From Klenkia brasiliensis (GTDB lineage: Bacteria > Actinomycetota > Actinomycetes > Mycobacteriales > Geodermatophilaceae), in the NCBI RefSeq assembly GCF_900100695.1, contig NZ_FNCF01000011.1, positions 1-58,498 on the forward strand: DNA of 58,498 nt. Direction: 5' to 3'. The translations under genes were made by a program, and so were the position numbers. Position 1 is the stretch's first letter. Each line of letters begins with the position of its first letter. The notes under the pieces are model-generated. The model ran no database searches. It worked only from the letters and a program-made list of their open reading frames with translations, and was not told the DNA's origin. Positions 32,093-45,220 of the stretch are shown here, in pieces.

Positions 32093-32932
32093 CTACGAAT
32101 CGGGTCGCTCGGCGATCACGGCGCGGGTCTCGGGCAGCAGCGGACCGAGCTCGGGGAGCTCGTCGAGCCCGGTGAGGCCCAGCCGTTCGAGGAAGAGCGG
32201 GGTGGTGGCGTACAGCCCCCCACCGCTGTCGGGGTCGGTCCCGCACTCGTGCACCAGACCCCGGGACACCAATGTACGCACCACCGCGTCGACGCCGACC
32301 CCGCGGATGGCCGAGACCCGCGCCCGGGTGACCGGCTGGCGGTAGGCGATGACCGCGAGGGTCTCCAGCGCGGCCTGCGTGAGGCGGCTGCGCTGGCCGT
32401 CGGTGAGGTAGCGCTCGACGACCGCGGCGTGGTCCTCCCGGGTGTAGAGCCGCCAGCCCTCCCCCACCCGGCGCAGCACCACCCCGGCGCCCCGGGCGTC
32501 GTACTCCTGCCCGAGCTCCCGCAGCGCGTCGCGGACCTGGCCGGGCGTGCAGCGCAGGGCGGCGGCCAGCACGGCCTCCTCGACCGGGCTGTCGACGACG
32601 AACAGCAGCGCCTCCAGCCCGCCGCGCAGCGCCCAGGGGTCGGCGGCCGGCTCGTCGTCGTCCTCGGTCGCGACCGGCTCGTCCACGGGGACGTCGTCCA
32701 GGGAGGGCAGGTCCACCGGCGGGACGGCGGCGGGCGCGGCGGGCGGCGCCTCGGGCTCGGTCCACTCCCCCGGGTCGGCGGGGGCCTGCTCGGGTGCGGG
32801 TGCGGTCTCGAAGGAGCGGGCGAGCTGGGCGGCGACGGCGTCCCAGTCGTGCTCGGCGGTGGGTGCCTCCTCGTCGGCGGCGGCCAGCTCGGCGGCCAGC
32901 CGGTCCCAGGCGATTGGGTCCCGCTCGCTCAC
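32093..32932 (-). CDS. scpB: Segregation and condensation protein B
   Basis: The 279-residue protein has an unusually long disordered N-terminus of about 95 residues rich in Ala, Pro, Glu and Asp. It is followed by the two winged helices of ScpB (LRGGLEALLFVVDSPVEEA, then LTQAALETLAVIAYRQPVT and RVSAIRGVGVDAVVRTL). ScpB dimers bind ScpA and regulate the Smc condensin. The start overlaps the scpA stop (ATGA at 32929-32932). The extra N-terminus is common in actinobacteria and has no recognisable domain. Confidence 0.94.
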   Translation of the reverse strand: MSERDPIAWDRLAAELAAADEEAPTAEHDWDAVAAQLARSFETAPAPEQAPADPGEWTEPEAPPAAPAAVPPVDLPSLDDVPVDEPVATEDDDEPAADPWALRGGLEALLFVVDSPVEEAVLAAALRCTPGQVRDALRELGQEYDARGAGVVLRRVGEGWRLYTREDHAAVVERYLTDGQRSRLTQAALETLAVIAYRQPVTRARVSAIRGVGVDAVVRTLVSRGLVHECGTDPDSGGGLYATTPLFLERLGLTGLDELPELGPLLPETRAVIAERPDS

Positions 32933-33759
32933 CGGTCGTCCACCACGGGGTCGGCGGTCTCCCCCGGCAGCCGGCCGCCGACCAGCCGGGGCCCGGTCCA
33001 GGTGACGGTGAGCTCGCCCAGCGGGGTCGCCTGCTCGACGTCCACCAGCTGCTGGCGGAACAGCTCCAGCAGCACCAGGAACCGGGCGACCACCTCGAGG
33101 GTGTGCGCGGCGTCGACGGTGAGCGCGGCGAAGGTGACCCGGCCCCGCTCGGCGACCCGGCGGCGGACCAGCAGCAGCTGCTGGCCGACGTCGACGGTGG
33201 AGGTGTGCAGGTGCGTGGTGTCCACCGTCGGCGGCGGCTTGGGGGTGAGCGCCTGCCGGGCCAGGTCGGCGAACTGCTCGGGGGTCACGCCGAGCAGCAC
33301 CTCGGGCAGCAGCGCGGCGAACCGGGGCTCCAGGGCGACGTCCCGCGGGAAGCGGCGGGCGGCCTCGGTCTCGCGCTCGCGCAGGAAGCCGGTGACCTGC
33401 TGGTAGGCCCGGTACTGCAGCAGGCGGGCGAACAGCAGGTCCCGCGCCTCGAGCACCGCCAGGTCGTCCTCGTCGTCGACCTCGGCGGCGGGCAGCAGCC
33501 GGGCGGCCTTGAGGTCGAGCAGGGTGGCCGCGACCAGCAGGAACTCCGAGGCCTGGTCCAGGTCGAGCTCGTCGCCCAGGCCGTGCAGGTGGGCGATGAA
33601 GTCGTCGGTCACCTGCGAGAGCGCGATCTCGGTGACGTCGAGCTGGTGCTTGCCGATCAGCTGCAGCAGCAGGTCGAACGGCCCCTCGAAGTTGGTCAGC
33701 CGGACGCGGAACCGCCCGTCGCCGGGATCGGCGACGGGCGGTTCCGCCAGGCTGGTCAC
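32929..33759 (-). CDS. scpA: Segregation and condensation protein A (kleisin)
   Basis: The 276-residue kleisin links the Smc head and neck. The N-terminal motif FEGPFDLLLQLIGKHQLDVT is the classic ScpA signature, followed by DQASEFLLVAATLLDLKAARLL and a C-terminal winged helix ending in LLELFRQQLVDVEQ. GTG at 33759 starts the reading. It lies downstream of parA and a ribbon-helix-helix gene, as parA-scpA-scpB in mycobacteria. Confidence 0.95.
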   Translation of the reverse strand: MTSLAEPPVADPGDGRFRVRLTNFEGPFDLLLQLIGKHQLDVTEIALSQVTDDFIAHLHGLGDELDLDQASEFLLVAATLLDLKAARLLPAAEVDDEDDLAVLEARDLLFARLLQYRAYQQVTGFLRERETEAARRFPRDVALEPRFAALLPEVLLGVTPEQFADLARQALTPKPPPTVDTTHLHTSTVDVGQQLLLVRRRVAERGRVTFAALTVDAAHTLEVVARFLVLLELFRQQLVDVEQATPLGELTVTWTGPRLVGGRLPGETADPVVDDR

Positions 33760-33784
33760 GCAGGCGAGGTTATCGCCGTCGAGA

Positions 33785-34273
33785 TCACTTCTGCAGGCGC
33801 TGGACCAGCACGGAGGCCTCGCCGTGGGCGTCGAGGTCGGCCAGCAGGACGGCGATGGCCTCCCGCACGATCCGGCCGCGGTCGGCCACCACGCCGTGGT
33901 CGGCGCGCAGCGCCAGCCGCGCCGTCTCCAGCGCGAGGAGCTCCTCGGCCGAGCAGTAGACGGTGATCTTCTCCTCGTGCTTGACCCGGGTGCGCCCCCG
34001 TCCGCTGGTCGGCAGGGTGCGCAGGGCGGCCAGCTCGTCGCGGGCCTCCCCGTGGATCAGCTGGAACGGCGTCACCGGGACGGCGTCCTGCGGGGGCAGC
34101 ACGGGCTCGGCGGCCCGCTTGGCGTTGCCGCGCAGCGACGGGGACGCCGCGGCGGCGGCCAGGGTGGGCAGCTGGGAGACCGGGGCGGTCTCCGCGGGCT
34201 CGGCGGCAGCGGCGGCGTCGGTGCGCCGGAAGAACAGCTCGCTCGCGCCGGGGAGGACGGGGCGTCGGGTCAC
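33785..34273 (-). CDS. Ribbon-helix-helix-like protein linked to ParA
   Basis: The 162-residue protein has a low-complexity N-terminus of about 60 residues, a middle segment and a C-terminal stretch, KITVYCSAEELLALETARLA, then GRIVREAIAVLLADLDAHG. This beta-strand then two-helix pattern resembles MetJ/Arc ribbon-helix-helix DNA-binding domains (strand residues contacting DNA). Its start overlaps the parA stop (34270-34273), so it is probably the DNA-binding partner of this ParA, in the place of a ParB. The family is not recognised by name. It may help position chromosome or other cargo together with ParA. Confidence 0.7.
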   Translation of the reverse strand: MTRRPVLPGASELFFRRTDAAAAAEPAETAPVSQLPTLAAAAASPSLRGNAKRAAEPVLPPQDAVPVTPFQLIHGEARDELAALRTLPTSGRGRTRVKHEEKITVYCSAEELLALETARLALRADHGVVADRGRIVREAIAVLLADLDAHGEASVLVQRLQK

Positions 34274-35184
34274 AGTGCCAGGACCTCCTTGGCCAGGTCA
34301 CGGTAGGCCTGCGCACCGGTGGAGGTCGACGCCCAGGTGGTGATGGGCTGCCCGGCGACGGTGGTCTCCGGGAAGCGGACGGTGCGGGTGATGACGGTCT
34401 GGAAGACCGTGTCGCCGAAGGCCTCGACGACCCGGCTGAAGACCTCGCGGGCGTGCACGGTCCGCGAGTCGTACATGGTGGCGAGGATGCCGTCGACCTC
34501 CAGGGAGGGGTTCAGCCGCTCCTTGACCTTGTCGATGGTGTCCACCAGCAGGGCCACGCCGCGCAGCGAGAAGAACTCGCACTCCAGCGGGATGATCACG
34601 CCCTGCGCCGCGGTGAGCGCGTTGACGGTCAGCAGGCCGAGCGAGGGCTGGCAGTCGATGAGCACGTAGTCGTACTCCTGCCGCACCTCGGCCAGCACGC
34701 GCAGCAGCGACTGCTCGCGGGCGACCTCGCTGACCAGCTGCACCTCGGCGGCCGAGAGGTCGATGTTCGACGGCGCCAGGTCCAGGCCGCGCACGTGGCC
34801 GACGTTGCGCACGATGACGTCGCGCAGCGTGGTGTGCCGCTCCATCAGCGCGTTGTAGACGGTGCGCTCCAGCTGCTGGGACTGGATGCCCAGGCCCACC
34901 GACAGCGCGCCCTGCGGGTCCAGGTCCACCAGCAGCACCCGGCGGCCGTGCTCGACCAGGGCGGCACCCAGGTTGATGGTCGAGGTGGTCTTGCCGACCC
35001 CGCCCTTCTGGTTGCACATCGCCACGATGCGGGCGGGCCCGTGCCGGTCCAGCGGCTTGGGGGTGGGCAGCGGACGCTGCCGGGCCTTCGCCGGGTCCAC
35101 CCGGCCGGCCGGGGCGCCCATCTCCACCTCCGCATCCGCGTACGGGTGCGCGACGGCGGAGCTCGTCACGACGGGTGTCGCCAT
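34270..35184 (-). CDS. ParA-family ATPase (orphan, scpAB-linked)
   Basis: The 304-residue Walker-type ATPase has KGGVGKTT at 60-67, LLVDLDPQGALSVGLG and YDYVLIDCQPSLGLLTVNA. It is close to ParA/Soj and the Rv1708-type proteins that sit upstream of scpA in actinobacteria rather than at oriC. ParA-like ATPases bind DNA as ATP dimers and move cargo. ATG at 35184 is the likely start; a longer reading from 35259 would add a leader without homology. About 50 residues precede the ATPase core and are Pro-rich. Confidence 0.88.
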   Translation of the reverse strand: MATPVVTSSAVAHPYADAEVEMGAPAGRVDPAKARQRPLPTPKPLDRHGPARIVAMCNQKGGVGKTTSTINLGAALVEHGRRVLLVDLDPQGALSVGLGIQSQQLERTVYNALMERHTTLRDVIVRNVGHVRGLDLAPSNIDLSAAEVQLVSEVAREQSLLRVLAEVRQEYDYVLIDCQPSLGLLTVNALTAAQGVIIPLECEFFSLRGVALLVDTIDKVKERLNPSLEVDGILATMYDSRTVHAREVFSRVVEAFGDTVFQTVITRTVRFPETTVAGQPITTWASTSTGAQAYRDLAKEVLAL

Positions 35185-35325
35185 CCTCGGTGCCTCTTCC
35201 GGTCGGGTGCAGGTGCGCGGAGGGCGCTTTGTCGACTTGTCGTCCTCCGACCCATCCATCGGCAGTTCTCGCCGGTGCCGTGACCCCGCTGCGCACCCCG
35301 TGCCCCACGGGTCACAACGTCGTGG

Positions 35326-36282
35326 TCAGCGCAGCGCGCGGGGATGGCTGGTCGCGTAGACCTCGCGCAGCCGGTCGACGGTCACCAGCGTGTAGACCTG
35401 GGTGGTGGTCACCGACGCGTGGCCCAGCAGCTCCTGCACCACGCGGACGTCGGCCCCGCCGTCGAGCAGGTGCGTGGCGAAGGAGTGCCGCAGGGTGTGC
35501 GGCGAGAGGTCGGCGAGCTCGGCCAGCCCGGCGCGCTCGGCCGCCGTCCGCAGCACCGCCCAGGCCGACTGCCGCGACAGCCGCCCGCCCCGGCTGTTCA
35601 GGAACAGCGCGCCGCGCACCGACCGGCCGGTGGCCAGTGCGGGCCGGGCCCGCACCAGGTAGTCCTGCACGGCCCGCACGGCGTAGCTGCCGACCGGCAC
35701 GACCCGGTGCTTGCCGCCCTTGCCCGCCAGCCGGACGACGCCCGCTCCCGCGTCGAGGTCGTCGACGTCCAGCCCCACCGCCTCGGAGATGCGCGCCCCG
35801 GTGCCGTAGAGCACCTCCAGCAGCGCCCGGTCGCGCACCGGCCGCGGGCCCTCGCCCTCGCCGGCCGCGGCCAGCAGCGCCTCGACCTGCTCCACGGTGA
35901 CCGCCTTGGGCAGCCGGCGGTCGGGGGTGGGCGGGCGGACCTCGGCGGCGACGTCGTCGGGGACCAGCCCGTCGAGCAGGGCGAAGCGGTGCAGCCCCCG
36001 GACGGCGACGACGGCCCGCGCGGCCGAGGACGCCGACAGCGGCGGGTGCTCCTCGTCGCCGGTGCGCAGCGCCACCAGGAACGCCGCGACGTCGCTCTCC
36101 CCCACCTCGCCGAACCCGCGCACGCCGGCCGCCTCGAGGAAGGCGGTGTAGCGCCGCAGGTCCCGCCGGTAGGAGCTGATCGTGTTGGCCGCCAGCCCCC
36201 GCTCGACCGTCAGGTGGTCCAGGTAGCCGGTGACGACGCGCCCGACCGGCGGCCCGGGGGCGCGCGCGGTCAGCGAGGTCAC
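35326..36282 (-). CDS. xerD: Tyrosine recombinase XerD
   Basis: The 318-residue protein resolves chromosome dimers at dif with XerC. The N-terminal SAM-like domain contains [20 protein letters not shown]. Catalytic residues are visible: Arg164 in GTGARISE, Lys188 in GKGGKHR, His262 and Arg265 in [12 protein letters not shown], His288 in LLGHAS and Tyr297 in TQVYTLV. GTG at 36282 follows GGGTGGAG. It is followed by 141 non-coding bases before parA. In mycobacteria the same gene lies between the nudix gene and parA. Confidence 0.93.
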   Translation of the reverse strand: MTSLTARAPGPPVGRVVTGYLDHLTVERGLAANTISSYRRDLRRYTAFLEAAGVRGFGEVGESDVAAFLVALRTGDEEHPPLSASSAARAVVAVRGLHRFALLDGLVPDDVAAEVRPPTPDRRLPKAVTVEQVEALLAAAGEGEGPRPVRDRALLEVLYGTGARISEAVGLDVDDLDAGAGVVRLAGKGGKHRVVPVGSYAVRAVQDYLVRARPALATGRSVRGALFLNSRGGRLSRQSAWAVLRTAAERAGLAELADLSPHTLRHSFATHLLDGGADVRVVQELLGHASVTTTQVYTLVTVDRLREVYATSHPRALR

Positions 36283-36359
36283 CGTGCCACTCCACCCGAT
36301 CACCCGTGGCCGGAGTGGCTGACACGCCGTCCCGGCCACCGCCGGTCAGGATCGCCCGC

Positions 36360-36974
36360 ATGCGTCTCTACGCCGACCGCCCAGCCCTGCGGACCCGCCA
36401 GCTCACCGCCGACCTGCTCCTGGTGGCGTGGGCGGTGCTGTGGGTGCTGGTCGCCCGGGTGGTGCACGCCGCCGTCCTGGTGCTGGCCGAGCCCGGGGTC
36501 CAGCTCGAGTCCCTCGGTCGCTCGATCGCGGACACGATGGGCGACGCGGCCGGGGTCGCCGAGGACGTGCCGCTGGTCGGCGACGAGCTGTCGGCGCCCT
36601 TCGGGTCGCTCGGGGAGTCCGGCTCCGGCGTGGCCGGTGCCGGGCAGGGCCTGCAGGACGCCGTGCACACGCTGGCCTGGGTGCTGGCGGTCGCCCTGGT
36701 GGTCATCCCGGTCGGCTGGGCGCTGGTCCGGTGGGCGTCCTGGCGGCTGGGCTGGGCGCGGCGGGCGACCGCCGCGGCCGGGCTCGACGTCGAGCTGCTG
36801 GCCGCCCGGGCCGTGGCCACCGCACCGCTGCCCGACCTCGCCCGGCTGCCCGCGGGCACCGGGACGGCGTGGCGGGCCGGGGACCCGGGCGCGACCGCGG
36901 CGCTGGCCGACCTGGAGCTGCGGCGGCTGGGCCTGCGGTCAGTACGCGGTGTCGACCGGGCGCACCTGCGGTGA
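36360..36974 (+). CDS. Membrane protein of unknown function, between xerD and nudix genes
   Basis: The 204-residue product has two clear hydrophobic segments (~18-42, LLLVAWAVLWVLVARVVHAA; ~103-125, TLAWVLAVALVVIPVGWAL). Between them is a loop rich in Gly, Ser and Glu, and after them an Arg-rich C-terminal tail. ATG at 36360 follows AGGA. It is the only plus-strand gene in this stretch and overlaps the convergent nudix gene by 36 bases. Function is unknown and the family is not recognised. The reading looks real because hydrophobic segments and codon bias are coherent. Confidence 0.7.
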   Translation: MRLYADRPALRTRQLTADLLLVAWAVLWVLVARVVHAAVLVLAEPGVQLESLGRSIADTMGDAAGVAEDVPLVGDELSAPFGSLGESGSGVAGAGQGLQDAVHTLAWVLAVALVVIPVGWALVRWASWRLGWARRATAAAGLDVELLAARAVATAPLPDLARLPAGTGTAWRAGDPGATAALADLELRRLGLRSVRGVDRAHLR

Positions 36975-37516
36975 CCGGTCGCGGTGCGCGACGGCGGCCA
37001 GGATGCCGATGACGGCCAGCGCGTTGCGCACCGTGCCGTCGAAGACCATCTGCAGCGCCCGGTCCAGCGGCACCCGCTCGATGGTCATGTCGGCCTCCTC
37101 GTGCTCCACGACGAAGCCCTCGGGACGGTCCACCGGGTGCAGCCCCTCGGCCAGGTAGAGGCCCACGACCTCGTCGCAGAACCCGGGCGTGGACAGCGAG
37201 GTGGTGAGCAGCTCCCACCGGTCGGCGGCGAGGAGGGCCTCCTCGGCGAGCTCGCGCTGGGCGGTCTCCAGCGGGGGCTCGCCCTCGGCGTCCCGCAGCC
37301 CGGCCGGGAGCTCCCACAGGTGCTCGCGGACCGCGTGCCGGTACTGCTTGAGCATGACCACGGCGCCGTCGTCGTCCAGCGCCAGGACGCCGACGGCACC
37401 CGGGTGGGTCACCACCTCGCGGACCGAGGACCCGCCGCCGGGCATGGCGACGGTGTCGGTGCGCAGCGAGATGACCCGGCCCTCGTAGACCTGCTCGCTG
37501 GCCAGCACCTCGTACA

Positions 37517-37517
<1 letters not shown>
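36939..37517 (-). CDS. Nudix hydrolase (ADP-ribose pyrophosphatase type)
   Basis: The 192-residue protein carries a Nudix box from about residue 73, GLRDAEGEPPLETAQRELAE followed by EALL, with the REUxEE catalytic core (the usual terminal Gly is Ala). VLALDDDGAVVMLKQYRHAV and WELPAG precede it, as in ADP-ribose pyrophosphatases, so hydrolysis of ADP-ribose or a related nucleotide-sugar is likely. ATG at 37517 overlaps the pyrG stop (TGATG). The gene follows pyrG in mycobacteria too. Confidence 0.9.
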
Positions 37518-41581
<4,064 letters not shown>

Positions 41582-41585
<4 letters not shown>

Positions 41586-42709
41586 CCGGGTGGCCCGAGC
41601 AGCTCGCGGTACACCGCGACCAGCGCGCGGGCGGTGCCGGCCTCGTCGGGCCACTGCGCCGCCCGCTCGCGCCCGGCCGCGGCCAGCCCGGCGGCCCGGT
41701 CGGGGTCGCCCAGGACGGCGGCGAGCGCGGTGCCCAGCGCGGCCGGGTCACCGGCCGGCACCAGCTCGGCGGCGTCGCCGACCAGCTCGGGCAGGCCGCC
41801 GACCCGGGTGGCCACCAGCGGGGTGCCCGAGCGCAGGGCCTCCTGGGCGGTCAGCGAGCGCGCCTCCCAGACCGAGGGCAGCACGCAGGCGTCGGCCGCG
41901 GCGAGCAGGTCGGCGATGTCCGAGCGCCGGCCGAGCAGCTGGACCGGCAGGCCCTCCGCGCCGATGCGGGCGGCCAGCTCGGCCCGCTGCGGCCCGTCGC
42001 CGGCGATGGCCACGGCGGGGGCGTCCGGGCCCGCCGCGGCGAGGGCGTCCAGCAGCGTGCCGTAGCCCTTCTGCGGGTGCAGCCGGCCCACGGCGACCAC
42101 CAGCGGGCGGTCACCGACGCCCAGCTCGGCCCGCACCGCCGCCCGGTCCCGGGTGGGCGCGGGCAGCGGCGGCGCGGACACCGGGGCCACCCGGACGTCG
42201 CGCGCACCGGCCCGCCAGGCGTTGTCGGCGAGGTCGGCGGAGGCGGCGAGCACCAGGTCGGCGGCGCGGATGGTGGCGGCCTCGACCCGGCCCAGCAGCG
42301 GCTGCCGGGCCCCGCCGCCGGGCTGCAGGGCGTTGTGCAGCGTGAGCACCAGCGGCCGGCGGGCGCCCGCGGCCGGCCGGGCCAGCGCGGCGACCAGCCC
42401 GGCGCGCAGGCCGTGCGCGTGCACCAGGTCGGCGCCGGCGGTGGCCCGGGCCAGGGCGAGCACCGACCGGGGGTCGCCGGGCACCGCCGAGATCTGCACC
42501 GGGCGGAAGGCCGCGCCGGCGGCAGCGAAGCCGAACAGGTCGTCGGTGGCGGCCGGACCGCAGACCCGCAGCAGTGCGCCGGCGGCGGTCAGCGGCCCGA
42601 CCAGGGACCGCACGTGCGTGCCGACCCCTCCGGTGCTGGTGGCCAGCACCTGCGCGACCCGCCGGCCCGCCAGGGCCCCGCCCGGGGCGTCCCCGTCTCC
42701 CGCACTCAC
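41582..42709 (-). CDS. GT4-family glycosyltransferase
   Basis: The 375-residue protein is a GT-B glycosyltransferase. VLATSTGGVGTHVRSLVGPL is the N-terminal glycine-rich loop, ADLVHAHGLRAGLVAAL and VAVGRLHPQKGYGTLLDAL follow, and the retaining-GT4 E-x7-E motif is in WEARSLTAQEALRSGTP, with SVWEAR contacting the donor. It transfers a sugar from a nucleotide donor to an unknown acceptor, probably lipid-linked. GTG at 42709 overlaps the murJ stop (GTGA). The protein has no membrane segment, so it should work at the inner face of the membrane. Confidence 0.88.
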
Positions 42710-44388
42710 CGGGCCTCCTCCGTCGTCCTGTGCTCGTCGCTGCCCTGCTGCTCCCCGCCCGGCTGCGTGCCGTCGCCCGGTCCGCCGCCGCGCAGGCCCG
42801 CCAGCGCGGCCCGCAGCGGCCCGCGGGCGGTCCCCATGATGACCGCTGCGGCCACGACCAGGACGGCGACGCCGGCCAGCGCGCCGGTGCCGACCGCGGC
42901 GAGCACGCCCCCGGGGGGCACCGGGTCGGCGCCCAGGGCCCGCGCGACGGCCACGCCGGCCGCTCCCCCGGCCCCGGCGCCGACCAGCGCCGGGACCCCG
43001 AGGCGACCCAGCCCGGCCAGCGCACCGGCCCCGGCGACCCGCGCGGTGACGACGAGCAGGCCGACCCCGGCGACGGTGACCCCGGTGGTGTGGCCCAGCG
43101 CCAGTGCGACCGAGCGGTCCTCCTCGGGCAGCCACCCGGCCAGCGCCAGGTCGGCGGCCACGGCGACCAGCCAGCCCCCCGCCACGCAGACCGTCGGCGA
43201 GCGCCATAGCCCCCGCGCGTACAGCGCCCGGGTCAGCACCGCGACCAGGCCGTAGCCGAGCAGGCCCGGGACGAAGGCCACCACCGTCGGGGCGAGCAGG
43301 GCCGCGGCGTCCCGGTCGGTGGCGAAGAACATCCGGGCCACCGGGCCGGCGACGGCGACCAGGATGGCGACCGCCACCGCGGACAGGGTCACCACCAGCA
43401 CCGTCACCGGGGCCAGCAGCCGGCGGAACCCGGCGTCGTCGCCCTGCGCGGCCCGCTCGGACAGCCCGGGGTAGGCCGAGGTGGCCAGCGGGACCGCCAG
43501 CGCCGCCCACGGCAGGAGGAACAGCGTCATGCCGGCGAAGTAGACGGTCTGCGTGCCGTCGGGCACCCCGCCGGCGTTGGCCAGCCGGATCGCCACGACC
43601 GCCACCAGCTGCTGCCCGAGCAGGGTCAGCACGCCGGCGAGGGCGAGCCGGCGCACCCGCGGCGCGGCGCCCACCGGGAAGCGCAACTGGGGGCGCAGGC
43701 CCAGCCGCAGCCCGCGCAGGGGCACGAGCAGGCAGCCGGCCAGGGCGACGACACCGAGCGTGGTGCCCACGCCCAGGACCAGCTCGGCCGGCCGGGACAG
43801 CTCGCCGACGGCGCGGCCACCGCCGATGCCGGCGAAGGTCAGGTAGGCCGCGGCCACCACGACCGAGGACAGCAGCGGGGCCAGCGCGGGGCCGGCGAAC
43901 CGGCGGTGGGCCTGCAGGACGCCGGTGAGCACGATGCCGATGCCGTACAGCACCACCTGCGGGGAGAAGACGAGCAGGAACCGGGCGGCCAGCTCGGCCT
44001 TGGCCGGGTCGGCGGCGTCGGCGCCCAGCAGGGCCTCGGCGATCGGCCGGGCGGCCAGCGCCAGCACCGCGGCCAGCGGCACCAGCACGACCAGGGTCCA
44101 GCCCAGCAGCGCGGAGGCGGTCTGCCGCACCTGCTCGCGGTCACCCGCCGCGATGCCGCCGGCCAGCATCGGCACCACCAGGCTGGCCAGCGCCCCGCCG
44201 GCCACCACCTCGAAGACGATGTTGGGCACGTTGTTGGCCGCGAGGTAGGTGTCGGCGGTGCTCCCGGCCCCGACGGTGTTGGTGAACACCACCGTGCGGC
44301 CGAACCCGGCGACCCGGGACAGCACCGTGAGCACCGCGATGAGCGCGGCGGCCCCGGCGACCCCGCGGACGGCCTGCTGCCGGGTCAC
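42706..44388 (-). CDS. murJ: MurJ/MviN-family lipid flippase
   Basis: The 560-residue protein has about 14 hydrophobic segments in the MOP/MviN pattern. The start VLTVLSRVAGFGRTVVFTNT and ANNVPNIVFEVVAGGALASL is the MviN signature, with charged Arg residues in the central cavity. MurJ flips lipid II or other polyprenyl-linked sugars. It is distinct from the usual actinobacterial MviN near the chromosome end (Rv3910 type), which carries a pseudokinase domain; none is present here. It lies between a PNPT transferase and a GT4 transferase. Whether it serves lipid II or another lipid-linked glycan is open. Confidence 0.87.
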   Translation of the reverse strand: MTRQQAVRGVAGAAALIAVLTVLSRVAGFGRTVVFTNTVGAGSTADTYLAANNVPNIVFEVVAGGALASLVVPMLAGGIAAGDREQVRQTASALLGWTLVVLVPLAAVLALAARPIAEALLGADAADPAKAELAARFLLVFSPQVVLYGIGIVLTGVLQAHRRFAGPALAPLLSSVVVAAAYLTFAGIGGGRAVGELSRPAELVLGVGTTLGVVALAGCLLVPLRGLRLGLRPQLRFPVGAAPRVRRLALAGVLTLLGQQLVAVVAIRLANAGGVPDGTQTVYFAGMTLFLLPWAALAVPLATSAYPGLSERAAQGDDAGFRRLLAPVTVLVVTLSAVAVAILVAVAGPVARMFFATDRDAAALLAPTVVAFVPGLLGYGLVAVLTRALYARGLWRSPTVCVAGGWLVAVAADLALAGWLPEEDRSVALALGHTTGVTVAGVGLLVVTARVAGAGALAGLGRLGVPALVGAGAGGAAGVAVARALGADPVPPGGVLAAVGTGALAGVAVLVVAAAVIMGTARGPLRAALAGLRGGGPGDGTQPGGEQQGSDEHRTTEEAR

Positions 44389-44389
44389 C

Positions 44390-45220
44390 TCAGGCCGGGC
44401 GCCGGCCGAGCCGGTCCAGCTCGCGCAGGCCGGGCGTGGCCTCGATGACGCGGGTGAAGCTGACCTTCTCGCTGGCCAGGGTGAGGGCGGTGACGACCCC
44501 GAGGACGGCGACTCGGGCGCCGCGGGAGCGCCCGGCGGCCAGCCGCAGCCCGAGGACCGCCCCGAGGGCGTTGGCGCCGGCGTCGCCGAGCATGACCCGC
44601 TCGCCGAGGTCGTCGGGCAGCACGGCCAGCGCCGACCCGAGCGGGCCGGCCACGAGGGCCCCGGTCGGCCCGGCGAGGGTGGTGCCGGCCAGCAGGGCGC
44701 CGGCCTTGGCGGCCCGGCCCGGCCGCAGGTCCAGCAGGTTGACCAGGTTGGCGGTGCCGGCCACCAGGCCGGTGGTCAGCACGGCGTCGGCCACCGCGCC
44801 CGCCCCGGTGCCGCGGCGGGTGAGCAGGGCGGCGCCGGCCGCGGCCGCGCCGATGCCGGCGACCTTGACCGCCCCGGCCGACACCCGGCCGGCGCGCAAG
44901 GCCGCGAGGTGGCCGGCCAGGCCCTTGTCCCGGGCCTGGTCCGGCCGCGCACCGGCCAGGTCGTCGTAGCCACCCACGACCCCGCTGACCGCGCCGACCA
45001 GCAGCGCGGCCGGACCGAAGCCGGCCGGCGCGCCCGCCGCGGCGGTGAGGGTCGCCGACGTCGCGAGCGCGGCCCCGCCCAGCAGGGTGACCGGGCGGCC
45101 GGCGTAGTTGGTGCGTCGCCAGCGGACGGCGCCGGGGCGCCCCGCCGCCGCCCGCGCGGCGGCGAGCCCGGCGGTGGTCAGCGCGGCGCCGGCCGCGGCC
45201 AGCGCGAGCCGGCCGGCCAT
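44390..45220 (-). CDS. PNPT-superfamily membrane transferase (MraY/WecA-like)
   Basis: The 276-residue membrane protein shows the polyprenyl-phosphate sugar-phosphate transferase motifs: GGYDDLAG (Asp86-Asp87), NLVNLLDLRPGRAAKAGA (Asn161, Asp164) and MLGDAGANALGAVLG at ~210-224, with several hydrophobic segments. It is short compared with MraY (about 360 residues). Such enzymes attach a sugar-1-phosphate to undecaprenyl phosphate. The start overlaps the MctB stop (TGATG). Because MraY itself is normally in the division cluster, this is a second paralogue. Some motif spacing differs, so activity is not certain. Confidence 0.78.
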   Translation of the reverse strand: MAGRLALAAAGAALTTAGLAAARAAAGRPGAVRWRRTNYAGRPVTLLGGAALATSATLTAAAGAPAGFGPAALLVGAVSGVVGGYDDLAGARPDQARDKGLAGHLAALRAGRVSAGAVKVAGIGAAAAGAALLTRRGTGAGAVADAVLTTGLVAGTANLVNLLDLRPGRAAKAGALLAGTTLAGPTGALVAGPLGSALAVLPDDLGERVMLGDAGANALGAVLGLRLAAGRSRGARVAVLGVVTALTLASEKVSFTRVIEATPGLRELDRLGRRPA

